A stretch of 64,000 nucleotides of DNA from Ardenticatenia bacterium (lineage in GTDB: Bacteria; Chloroflexota; Anaerolineae; 4572-78; NAK82): the NCBI GenBank assembly GCA_003130875.1, contig QEXY01000123.1:1-64000 (forward strand), given 5' to 3'. The position numbers and the translations under genes were made by a program. The notes under the pieces are model-generated. The model was not told the DNA's origin and made no database searches. It was given only the letters and a program-made list of their open reading frames with translations. Positions 35,363-43,143 of the stretch are shown piece by piece. The stretch's first letter is position 1; each line of letters begins with the position of its first letter.

Positions 35363-36736
35363 TTAACGATTGCGCGCCGCTGGGCTGTTCGGTGGATAGA
35401 GCACATAAGGATAGAACTGGTTGGCCGAGAAAACACGTTCTCCTAGCTCCGTGTTGATCACATCGTTGGTGATCAGATAATAGTCGATAACTTGATCGCT
35501 GTGGTTGAAGACGCGCACATAGTAGGTGTCGCCGTCCACCACATCACCTGACCACAGTCGCTCGCCGGTCAGCGGATCCTTATCGCGTTCTACCCATTGA
35601 CCCTGTCCCATGGGCACCATTGCATTCGGGGTGCCGCGCAGCCAGATGTGTAGCTGGCTGGCCGGGTAGATCTGAAAATTGATGTGATGGGAGCGGTTGC
35701 CGTCTGTCGGGGTAGCAAACATCGTGAGTGCCATATGCTCAAAACGCTGCTTGTCGAAATCCTGGCGGATGAAAGCATACCAGTGTTCACCGCCAGGGGC
35801 CAGGCGTCCTACATTGGCGCCATCGTGCAAGACCAGTGGTCGGTTGGGATACACGCTGGGGTACAACTCGGCTGGGGACAGGGCACGCTCCGCAGGCGCA
35901 GCTTCGGCAGACGGTTGGTTCGTCTCAGTGGGTGCATTCACCGCAGCGGGTGCTTCTTCAGGAGATGTCTTAGGAACGGTGGCAGCCGCATTACCGGGGA
36001 GCAAACCCGCTTGTTCGGCCAGTGCCAACCAGGCTACAGCCTCTTCAGGGGACATGCTCTGTATGGCAGCAACGATCATACGGCGACGTGCCTCATCAGG
36101 CGAAGCAGCGGGCTTGAGCACTGCATCAGAAGTTGATGGGCCCATTCCGGAAACGGCTGGGGCATTCGCCTCGATGGACGCTGCCGCCGGCTGCACATAC
36201 GGTTGTTCCCCGCCTGCCACAGCAGGTTCTGCGACCACGATCTGGGCTGGCTGGCTCATAGTCATCAAATGGTATTCCACCGGCGTGGCTGAGTTGTTAA
36301 ACAGACGTACGTAATAGGTCTCTTCACGCAGCAAACTCCCCGTCCAAATCCGCTCCGCCGAATCCGGGTCGAAATCCGTGGTAGTGAAGATCCCTATGCC
36401 CAGGGCCGCATCAGAGCTGCCCTGTAGCCAACGCCCCAACTGTTCCTCAGTAAAGACCTGAAAGTTGACGTAGGGGGTGACGTCATGGCTGCCAGGCCGG
36501 TAGACCATGTTGAACACGACCAAGTGATCAGTATCCCGCTTCAACGAGGCCGAATTGACCTGATACCATTCTTGACCACCTGGTTGCAGCTGGCCGACGG
36601 TCAAACCATCGCCCAGGGGCCGTACGGAGAGCAGGACAGTGCGCGGTCGCGGACCGGCGTAGCTAGGGGAAACAGTATAGATGAGAAATGTAACCACTAG
36701 TATCACCAGAGTTAGAAGCACCGCTTTTGTTTTCAT
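35363..36736 (-). CDS. Secreted protein with two homologous beta-type repeats
   Basis: The ATG at 36736 follows AAAGGATG and suits the promoter at 36837-36865. The 457-residue product has a signal peptide (TLVILVVTFLIYTVSPSYA). Two copies of a domain of about 100-110 residues follow, at about 30-140 and 315-440: each has a V-N-F-Q or I-N-F-Q strand, a W-L-[QR]-G turn, an RIW-T-G or RLW-S-G step and a closing TYYVR-[LV]-FN strand. They resemble pre-peptidase C-terminal (PPC-like) modules. The linker is rich in Ala, Pro and Glu and contains DEARRRMIVAAIQSMSPEEA. Function unknown; a surface or secreted role is likely. Confidence 0.7.
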   Translation of the reverse strand: MKTKAVLLTLVILVVTFLIYTVSPSYAGPRPRTVLLSVRPLGDGLTVGQLQPGGQEWYQVNSASLKRDTDHLVVFNMVYRPGSHDVTPYVNFQVFTEEQLGRWLQGSSDAALGIGIFTTTDFDPDSAERIWTGSLLREETYYVRLFNNSATPVEYHLMTMSQPAQIVVAEPAVAGGEQPYVQPAAASIEANAPAVSGMGPSTSDAVLKPAASPDEARRRMIVAAIQSMSPEEAVAWLALAEQAGLLPGNAAATVPKTSPEEAPAAVNAPTETNQPSAEAAPAERALSPAELYPSVYPNRPLVLHDGANVGRLAPGGEHWYAFIRQDFDKQRFEHMALTMFATPTDGNRSHHINFQIYPASQLHIWLRGTPNAMVPMGQGQWVERDKDPLTGERLWSGDVVDGDTYYVRVFNHSDQVIDYYLITNDVINTELGERVFSANQFYPYVLYPPNSPAARNR

Positions 36737-36836
36737 CGTCCGGCATCCTTTCATTATTAGCTGGGATGCGGAGATGCGCACACTGTGCCTCGCTCCCCAG
36801 AGGTGTCAAGGGGTCTCGCGCATCTCCATATTTAGG

Positions 36837-36865
36837 ATTATAGCAAGTTTACTGCCTCGTCGCAA
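36837..36865 (-). promoter_or_regulatory. Promoter of the secreted two-repeat protein gene
   Basis: On the minus strand TTGCGA (36865-36860) and TATAAT (36842-36837) are separated by 17 bases. The leader to the ATG at 36736 would be about 94 bases. Confidence 0.65.
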
Positions 36866-36956
36866 TGCCAATTTGAGCCAGATCAGGGCTTTTCCCTTTT
36901 CTTACTTTTGATGTGCCACCATTGTGGCAAACGGATGAAAGAGGGAAGTGAGCCGG

Positions 36957-37520
36957 ATGACATCGCAGCGGGGTAAGCGTTTGCTGGACTATCTGCGCAC
37001 GGTGCCCGACCTGCGCCGCCTGGTGGAACGGATGGTGAAAAAGGAGGCGGTGACCTCGGCTGGGTGAAGGGCTATCACGGGGCGGTGTATGCGGCGGTGC
37101 AGGAGTGGGTGACAGCCCACGCAGCGCGTGCGCCGGATGCCTCCAGGTGGCCAAGGGCACGGCCACGCGGAGCGCCGCGCGATCTGGGTGGTGGCGAGAC
37201 GAGAATTGGGGGCGTATTGGGCGCAGGAATACGGCTGCCAGGGGTATGCTGGATTGCGGGTGGGCATCTGTCTGCGTGGGATGCACCCCAGGTGCTCGCG
37301 CAGCTGCGCGGCTATTGGGAGGTGGCGGAGCGGGTCTTTGGGGTGTGCGATGGGACCTACGGCGAGGATCGCGATCCCGCGCGCTGGACCGGTTTGGCGC
37401 TGAGCGGCCTGCGTATAGTCGCCCTCCATCTCGTCCGTCGTCTGGGGTTTTGCTTCATCCCGGATGGTCGGCGTGTGCTGGCGGCGCGTCCGGATCGGGG
37501 GTTGGGTCTGCTCCTTCACA
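36957..37520 (+). pseudogene. Decayed ISAs1-type transposase
   Basis: Transposase-like segments occur in alternating frames. Frame one from ATG 36957 has KRLLDYLRTVPDLRRL, like the N-terminus of ISAs1 transposases, and stops at 37065. A second frame then reads GGDLGWVKGYHGAVYAAVQE, like the GGDYV-x-x-KGNH core. A third frame (near 37150-37260) has KGHGHAERRAIWVVARRELG. The second frame returns with QLRGYWEVAERVFGV and GTYGEDRDPARW, the conserved end. About 200 residues between the N-terminus and core are missing. It is therefore both frameshifted and internally deleted and cannot be active. No terminal inverted repeats were identified. The right end is approximate. Confidence 0.75.
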
Positions 37521-37655
37521 CGCTCGAGAAAACACTATTCACTATTATAGGAGTGAAAGTCCTGGCATTGGGGCTGACTGCGGAGAGCAGGTTTTCCGGC
37601 CTCGGACACCTTCGGTTGCACCTCTTGCGTTTCTGCTCACGTGTCCAGCGCGCCC

Positions 37656-38933
37656 TTATGCCGGACGTTCATGCAGGTGGCGCGCCGCGACGAAAGCGAG
37701 TCCGTGCTCGGTGAGGGCACGCGCCGTGCGGTTGAGCGCATCGTGCTTATCCAGATAATTGCGCTCCAGGTGCGCCATGTCGCCGCTCGCTTCGATCTCC
37801 GCCTTGCCCCGGAAGTAGTCCAGGATATCCGAAGGATGGGCACGTGTCTGCTCCACTTCGGGATCGCCGCCTTCGTGCTTGGCGGCGATGTTCGGCACCC
37901 GCGCTGCCAGCTCCACCAGCTCGTCACGGCGCAGGTAGGGCTGACGCACGATGGATTTCCAGGTCTCGGTGATGTGGTGCTCAAAGCGCACCAGATCTTC
38001 AAGGCCCAAGCTCTTGCGCACCTGTGCGGTGATCTCGATGGTCTGGTTGTTGACGCTGTTGCTCCAGTTGAAGCCGACCAGAGGCACGCTGCCATCCTCG
38101 CGGGCGAAAAGATGGGCGCCGATAAGCGTCCACAATGCCGCATAGGGGTTGTCGTTGCCCATAAAGACGGAGATCTTGAACTCATTGTCAACGCCCAGCT
38201 TGTGCAGCAAATATCCCAGCAACACGGTGCCTGGGTTGATGTTAAGCACCTGCTTGATGCCGTAGGTGGTGTAATAATACAGATACTCATCCAGCCACTT
38301 CAGCGCATAATCGTTGGGCTGGCCCACGCCGCCGAAATAGCCGGTGATCGTCTCAGGCCCGCCCAGGTGGATGTTGGCGCCGTCGGTGCCGCGCGTGTCC
38401 AGCGTCTCGACATAACTGGCGCCGATGATCTGCATAGCCGCAGCGACCGCCAGAATATCGCCGTTGTCGCGTTCTTGCTCTTTCATCTTACGCACGCGGA
38501 TATAGCGTCCCGGCATCAGCTCACGTCGTTCGATCGCCTGCCGTGCCTCGCGGATCAGCCAGGGGAAGTATTGCAAAGCGCTGATCTCCAACACCACTGC
38601 CAGGCGGTCATCAAACGGCATCTGCTCTGCGCGCTCGCCCAGCACCGCGCGCCGGTATTCAGCCACGCTGATGAAGGCGCCGCGGTCACGCTGCTCCATC
38701 AGCCAGAGGAGATCGTCCAGGTAAGGCGAACGGATCTCCTTCAAGCGCACCAGCAGATTGGGTAGCCGACGCGCCTCTTCCGCCTTGCGGTTGATCTCTT
38801 CCACTGAGCCATATTTTGCCACCACCGCAAGGAAGTCGTTGATGACCTGGCTTTGCGGGTCGAGCAGCAGGGCATTGATCGCCTCCAGCCGGTGCGCTGC
38901 GATGCGCAATCGCTCTCGAATCGCTTCGTCCAT
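37656..38933 (-). CDS. Unknown protein of about 425 residues upstream-linked to dnaA
   Basis: The ATG at 38933 is chosen because GGGAGGTG lies ten bases upstream; a GTG four codons earlier would sit on that site. The protein has no signal or membrane segment. The N-terminal third is helical and charged (RERLRIAAHRLEAINALLL). The middle and end contain TRGTDGANIHLGGPETITGY, YGIKQVLNINPGTVLLGYLL and FEHHITETWKSIVRQPYLRR. These Gly/Asn/His-rich stretches look like an enzyme active site, but I do not recognise the family. It starts 65 bases after the dnaA stop on the same strand, so the two may share a transcript. Confidence 0.7.
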   Translation of the reverse strand: MDEAIRERLRIAAHRLEAINALLLDPQSQVINDFLAVVAKYGSVEEINRKAEEARRLPNLLVRLKEIRSPYLDDLLWLMEQRDRGAFISVAEYRRAVLGERAEQMPFDDRLAVVLEISALQYFPWLIREARQAIERRELMPGRYIRVRKMKEQERDNGDILAVAAAMQIIGASYVETLDTRGTDGANIHLGGPETITGYFGGVGQPNDYALKWLDEYLYYYTTYGIKQVLNINPGTVLLGYLLHKLGVDNEFKISVFMGNDNPYAALWTLIGAHLFAREDGSVPLVGFNWSNSVNNQTIEITAQVRKSLGLEDLVRFEHHITETWKSIVRQPYLRRDELVELAARVPNIAAKHEGGDPEVEQTRAHPSDILDYFRGKAEIEASGDMAHLERNYLDKHDALNRTARALTEHGLAFVAARHLHERPA

Positions 38934-38997
38934 TTTCTTGTGCACCTCCCAGAGGTATAGACCATCAGCGGACGCGCGCAGCGCGGGCTAGGGGTTT

Positions 38998-40374
38998 CTA
39001 ACGCTCACGATACAGGCGCTCGCGAATGCGCATGATGTCACGGCGCAGCGTATCCTTGCGCTCGATCTCGCAGGCGATCTTCTGCGCGCCGTGCAGGATA
39101 GTGGTGTGATCGCGCCCTCCCAATGCCTGACCGATTTCGGGCAGCGAGGCGCCGGCCTCCTGACGTGCCAGATACATCACCATCTGACGTGGCACGACCA
39201 CCTCTTTATGGCGGCTGGGGCCGAGCAGCTCTTCCCTTGAGATGCCATAATGGGCCGACACGACAGCGATGATCTCATCTATGCTGACGCGTCGCCTGTG
39301 TTCTACCAGGTTGCTAAGAGCGCTTTGTGCCATCGCCAGAGTAATTTTCTCGCCGCTCAGCTGGGCGTGCGCCAAAACGCGGTTGAGAGCGCCCTCCAGC
39401 TCACGGATGTTGTTCTGCATCTGCCCGGCGATGAAATAGACCACATCATCGGGCAAGTGTGCTCCTTGTGCCTCCGCTTTGGCACGCAAGATGGCGATGC
39501 GCAGCTCCAGGTCGGGTGGCTGAATGTCGGCGATCAGCCCCCACTGGAAGCGCGAGGCCAGACGCTCTTCCAACGTGGTGATCGCCTGCGGTGGCCGATC
39601 ACTCGACATAACAATCTGCCGCCCGGAGGAGTGCAATGCATTGAAGGTGTGGAAAAATTCCTCTTGGGTGCTCTCCTTGCCGGCGATGAACTGGATGTCG
39701 TCCACCAGAAGAAAATCCGCGCTGCGATAACACTCGCGAAACGCCTCGGTAGAACGCGTGCGGATGGCGTTGATCAGGTCGTTAGTGAAGGTTTCGGAAG
39801 ATACATAGAGCACCCTCCGGCGGTGTTCCTGGGCGTAATTGCCGATCGCCTGGAGAAGATGGGTTTTGCCCAACCCCACACCGCCGTAGATGAACAGGGG
39901 GTTATAAGCACGCGCGGGGTTTTCCGCCACTGCCAGACAGGCGGCATAAGCCAGACGGTTCGAGCTGCCCACGATGAAACGGTCGAACGTGTAACGCCCA
40001 TTAAGGGTAAAGCGTGATGGGTTACCGAAACCCGACGATGCCTCGGGCCTTGTGTTGGCGCTTCGTTCCTCGCCGTTGGGGGAATGCAATTCCAACATGG
40101 GCGGTTGCTGTGATGGGCGGAGTGGCTGTGCCTGTACCACAAAACGCACCTCGACCGATCGATTGAGGATGCCGGTCAACGTGCGCTTGATGACCCCCAT
40201 CAGGCGGTTTTCCAGCCAGTCCTTAGCATAGCCGTTCTGCACACCGATGATGAAGGTGCCATCCTCGTAGGCAATGGCATGGGTTGGTTTGACCCAGGTA
40301 TCGAAGGTAGCTTTGGTCATCTGCATTTGCAACTCGCCGAGAGCTGCTTGCCATACGGTCTGTGGGTTCACCAT
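38998..40374 (-). CDS. dnaA: Chromosomal replication initiator DnaA
   Basis: The 458-residue protein has domain I (about 1-85, VWQAALGELQMQMTKATFDT), a linker, and the AAA+ core with Walker A YGGVGLGKTHLLQAIGN, Walker B LLVDDIQFI and sensor regions. Domain IV carries the signature GRDHTTILHGAQKI (about 425-440), which contacts DnaA boxes. It binds origin DNA and starts replication. The usual dnaN neighbour is not in the window; the downstream gene is of unknown function. The promoter lies about 280 bases upstream (40665-40693), leaving a long leader. The ribosome site near 40374 is weak. Confidence 0.96.
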   Translation of the reverse strand: MVNPQTVWQAALGELQMQMTKATFDTWVKPTHAIAYEDGTFIIGVQNGYAKDWLENRLMGVIKRTLTGILNRSVEVRFVVQAQPLRPSQQPPMLELHSPNGEERSANTRPEASSGFGNPSRFTLNGRYTFDRFIVGSSNRLAYAACLAVAENPARAYNPLFIYGGVGLGKTHLLQAIGNYAQEHRRRVLYVSSETFTNDLINAIRTRSTEAFRECYRSADFLLVDDIQFIAGKESTQEEFFHTFNALHSSGRQIVMSSDRPPQAITTLEERLASRFQWGLIADIQPPDLELRIAILRAKAEAQGAHLPDDVVYFIAGQMQNNIRELEGALNRVLAHAQLSGEKITLAMAQSALSNLVEHRRRVSIDEIIAVVSAHYGISREELLGPSRHKEVVVPRQMVMYLARQEAGASLPEIGQALGGRDHTTILHGAQKIACEIERKDTLRRDIMRIRERLYRER

Positions 40375-40923
40375 ATGCCCAACCTGTCGGATGCATAAGA
40401 ACCCCCTTCTGCCGCACCGGCGGATTAATGCGCCCCGCTACACCGTAGCCAACACGCCCACCGGTGGCAAAAGGGGGCAAAAGAGCTCTATGGAGTCATC
40501 ACCATAGGACACTTGCCTGAACCGCTCGCTGTTTGACACTTAAAAACGGATGTCAGTTGGCCAAACACATAGGACAAGGCGCAGAAGTGACGTCACACCT
40601 TGAGGATTGACATCAGCCTTGCCCGTTTCGGAGTGCGGGTGAATGTAAGTACAACGCGATCCTCATTTTAGCACACGGGTGGGGCGGCGTCAATGCCATT
40701 TTGTACCGTTTCAGGAAGGTGCAGCTCTAAATTTAAGGTTGCGCACGCTACGATAGCTTGCAGCGCAACAAGTTGTGGATAGTCTGATCGCACAATCCCA
40801 GGGATAGAGGCGATAATACACGCCGTTGGGATTATGCAACAGGGCTTGGGGGCGGGTTTTAAGGTTATTATGGCAAATGGAAGCCATATGGCGTATAATA
40901 GCGAAGCGCTCGTGGAGGTGCAT
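40375..40923. other. Intergenic region between dnaA and the divergent two-component system
   Basis: This 549-base stretch holds no convincing gene. It contains the minus-strand dnaA promoter, a 10-base palindrome GTGACGTCAC (40587-40596), one DnaA-box-like site (TTGTGGATA at 40768-40776, one mismatch to the consensus TTATCCACA read on the other strand), two copies of CATAGGACA (near 40504 and 40568), and a -10-like TATAAT at 40894-40899 before the response regulator. A cluster of DnaA boxes expected of an origin was not seen. Confidence 0.6.
40665..40693 (-). promoter_or_regulatory. Promoter of dnaA
   Basis: On the minus strand TTGACG (40693-40688) and TAAAAT (40670-40665) are separated by 17 bases. 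Transcription would start near 40658, so the leader to the dnaA ATG is about 284 bases long. Confidence 0.7.
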
Positions 40924-41610
40924 ATGGCTGAGAAAATCTTGCTGGTGGAGGATGAAGCGCGTGTGGCCAGTGTGATCAGCCGCACGCTGCGCATGGAAGG
41001 CTATCAGGTCGAGGTGGCGCCCGATGGCGAGACCGCGCTCAGCAAGACCCTCAGCGCCCCACCTGATCTCATTATCCTGGATCTGATGCTGCCCGACGTG
41101 GACGGGCTGGAGGTGTGTCGCCAGCTGCGCGCCGCCGGATTCAAAGAGCCCGTGTTGATGCTCACCGCGCGCGACGCCATCCCTGACCGCGTGGCCGGTC
41201 TGGACGCCGGCGCCGACGATTACCTGGTCAAGCCGTTCGACTTTGATGAGCTCCTGGCGCGCCTGCGCGCGTTGCTGCGCCGTGCAGCGCGTTCCGAGGT
41301 CAAAGGGCCGCTGCGCTTTGCCGACCTGGAGCTCGACCCGGTCACGCGACGCTGCACACGCGCTGGGCGTCCCATCCATCTCACCACGCGGGAGTTCGAC
41401 ATCCTGGAGCTCTTTATGCGTCATCCCAACCAGGTGTTGACGCGCGACCTCATTTACGATCGCATCTGGTCGTATGACTTCGCCGGCGAGTCAAACATCA
41501 TCGATGTATACGTGCGCTACTTGCGCGCGAAAACCGAGGAGGGAGGTGGCTCGCGCCTGATCCACACGGTGCGCGGAGTGGGCTACGTGCTGCGTGAAGA
41601 GCCCTGGTGA
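40924..41610 (+). CDS. OmpR/PhoB-family response regulator
   Basis: The ATG at 40924 has GGAGGTG four bases upstream; the longer frame lacks a ribosome site. The 228-residue protein has a receiver (about 1-118) with E9/D10, acceptor D53 in [15 protein letters not shown] and the Lys in YLVKPF. The C-terminal winged helix (about 130-228) carries [20 protein letters not shown] and ends [13 protein letters not shown] then [11 protein letters not shown]. It is followed after six bases by its kinase. The regulon is unknown; the neighbouring peptidoglycan gene is a possible target. Confidence 0.93.
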   Translation: MAEKILLVEDEARVASVISRTLRMEGYQVEVAPDGETALSKTLSAPPDLIILDLMLPDVDGLEVCRQLRAAGFKEPVLMLTARDAIPDRVAGLDAGADDYLVKPFDFDELLARLRALLRRAARSEVKGPLRFADLELDPVTRRCTRAGRPIHLTTREFDILELFMRHPNQVLTRDLIYDRIWSYDFAGESNIIDVYVRYLRAKTEEGGGSRLIHTVRGVGYVLREEPW

Positions 41611-41616
41611 GCCATT

Positions 41617-43038
41617 ATGGCCGTTCGCACGCGGCTGACCGTTTGGTACACTATCGTGACGGCAGGCATCCTGGCGCTCTACCTGCTGCTCAGCTTGGCG
41701 TTGTTGCGCGCCCAGCTGCTCCGCCAGGTGGACCGTCAGCTGGCCGAGCATGCCAGAGAGGTACGCGATGCATTGCTCCAACGCACTGACTTCCGGCAGG
41801 CAGTGGATGAAGGCCGCATCCAATTGCCTGCCGTGCCACCCGGTGCACCCCCGATCTATCTCCAGGTGGTGCGCGGCAACGAAAGCGTCGCGGCGCGTTC
41901 CCCCAACCTGATCGGCTGGCGCTTGCCCCTCGACATGGACCTGGTGGCGCTCAACGTACAAGGGCGCGCTGCCCACAAGACGCTCATCACGGAAGAAAGC
42001 ACACCCTTACGCCTCTATAGCCTTCCCTTAATGGATTCCGGGCGGATGGTCGGTGCTGTGCAAGCAGGCTATCCGTTGCTGGACATCGAACAGACACTCC
42101 AACGCACCTGGACGACCTTGGCGGTGGGAGGGATTCTGATGTTGCTGGTGTTGAGCTTGGCAGGCTGGTGGCTGGCGTCGCTGGCACTGCGCCCAGTGGA
42201 TCATATCACGCGAGCGGCTCTGCAGATCGCCGACACGCCTGACTTGCGCCAGCGTCTGCCGCTCCCTCGAGTGCGCGATGAGACCTACCGCCTGGTGAGC
42301 ACTTTCAACGCACTGTTGGACCGGCTGGCGCGCGTGATCGACGCCCAACAGCGCCTGGGGGCGGACGTCTCCCACGAGCTGCGCACGCCACTGACCACTA
42401 TCCGGGGCAATGTGGCATTGCTGCGCCGCGGCGCTGCGGACGACCCGCAGGAACGGGAAATCGCCCTGGACGCTATCGAAGCAGAGGTGAACCGGATGAG
42501 CCGCCTGGTCGCCGACCTGCTCCTCCTGGCTCAGGCGGACACCGGCATGCAGCTGGAAAAGCAGCTGGTGGAGATGGATACACTTCTGCTCGAGGTCTAT
42601 CGTCAGGCACAAGCAATGGCGGCGGTGGGCTCAGGCGGTGTGGAACGCGTAGCGGTGCGCCTGGGCCACGAGGATCAAGCGCTGGTGCTGGGCGACCCCG
42701 ACCGGCTGCGTCAGTTGTTGCTCAATCTGGTGGATAACGCCATCAAGTACACGCCGCGCGGCGGGACAATCACTCTGTCGCTCTACCGCGAGGGGGGATG
42801 GGTGCGCGTCAGCGTGCAGGACACCGGCGTGGGCATTCCACCGGAGGCACTGCCGCACATCTTCGAGCGCTTCTTCCGCATGCCGCGCCAGGGACGTAAG
42901 GGCGTCGGGTTGGGGTTGGCCATTGCGCGCTGGATCGCTGAAGCGCATGGCGGCCGCCTTGAGGTGGAGAGCCAGGTGGGGCAGGGTTCCACCTTCACCC
43001 TGTGGCTGCCGGAGGCAGAAGGTTTTGCGCCTTCCTAG
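41617..43038 (+). CDS. Membrane sensor histidine kinase
   Basis: This 473-residue kinase has a first helix (about 12-30), an extracytoplasmic sensor of about 125 residues, a second helix (about 166-190), a HAMP domain (about 190-240) starting LRPVDHITRAALQIAD, and HisKA with H253 in DVSHELRTPLTTIRGN. The ATP-binding domain has LLLNLVDNAIKYTPRGG, QDTGVGIPPEALPHIFERFF and GVGLGLAIARWIAEAHGG. All catalytic boxes are present. It is the partner of the OmpR-type regulator six bases upstream. The sensor domain gives no clue to its signal. Confidence 0.93.
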   Translation: MAVRTRLTVWYTIVTAGILALYLLLSLALLRAQLLRQVDRQLAEHAREVRDALLQRTDFRQAVDEGRIQLPAVPPGAPPIYLQVVRGNESVAARSPNLIGWRLPLDMDLVALNVQGRAAHKTLITEESTPLRLYSLPLMDSGRMVGAVQAGYPLLDIEQTLQRTWTTLAVGGILMLLVLSLAGWWLASLALRPVDHITRAALQIADTPDLRQRLPLPRVRDETYRLVSTFNALLDRLARVIDAQQRLGADVSHELRTPLTTIRGNVALLRRGAADDPQEREIALDAIEAEVNRMSRLVADLLLLAQADTGMQLEKQLVEMDTLLLEVYRQAQAMAAVGSGGVERVAVRLGHEDQALVLGDPDRLRQLLLNLVDNAIKYTPRGGTITLSLYREGGWVRVSVQDTGVGIPPEALPHIFERFFRMPRQGRKGVGLGLAIARWIAEAHGGRLEVESQVGQGSTFTLWLPEAEGFAPS

Positions 43039-43057
43039 GCACAAACCTTGGGGCGCT

Positions 43058-43086
43058 TTGATTTTCTGTCAAGTATGTGACATAAT
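43058..43086 (+). promoter_or_regulatory. Promoter of the glycosidase-SpoIID gene
   Basis: TTGATT (43058-43063) and CATAAT (43081-43086) are separated by 17 bases. A GAGGAGGGG ribosome site follows at about 43130-43138, before the ATG at 43144. Confidence 0.6.
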
Positions 43087-43143
43087 AGCATATGGGAATG
43101 GAATGGTTGCAGGCCGATGGTTGTTGCCTGAGGAGGGGGACAC

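Noticed and set aside
36914..36929. TGCCAC-CATT-GTGGCA hairpin as an insertion-sequence end
   Set aside because: No matching inverted copy was found on the other side of the transposase relic.
37641..38765. 374-codon plus-strand open frame opposite the unknown gene at 37656
   Set aside because: The minus-strand reading has a good ribosome site and protein-like composition; this one does not.
39250..40017. 255-codon plus-strand open frame opposite dnaA
   Set aside because: It is fully antisense to conserved dnaA sequence and lacks any domain signal.
40375..40923. Replication origin next to dnaA
   Set aside because: Only one imperfect DnaA box was found and no AT-rich unwinding region stands out; left as a low-confidence question.
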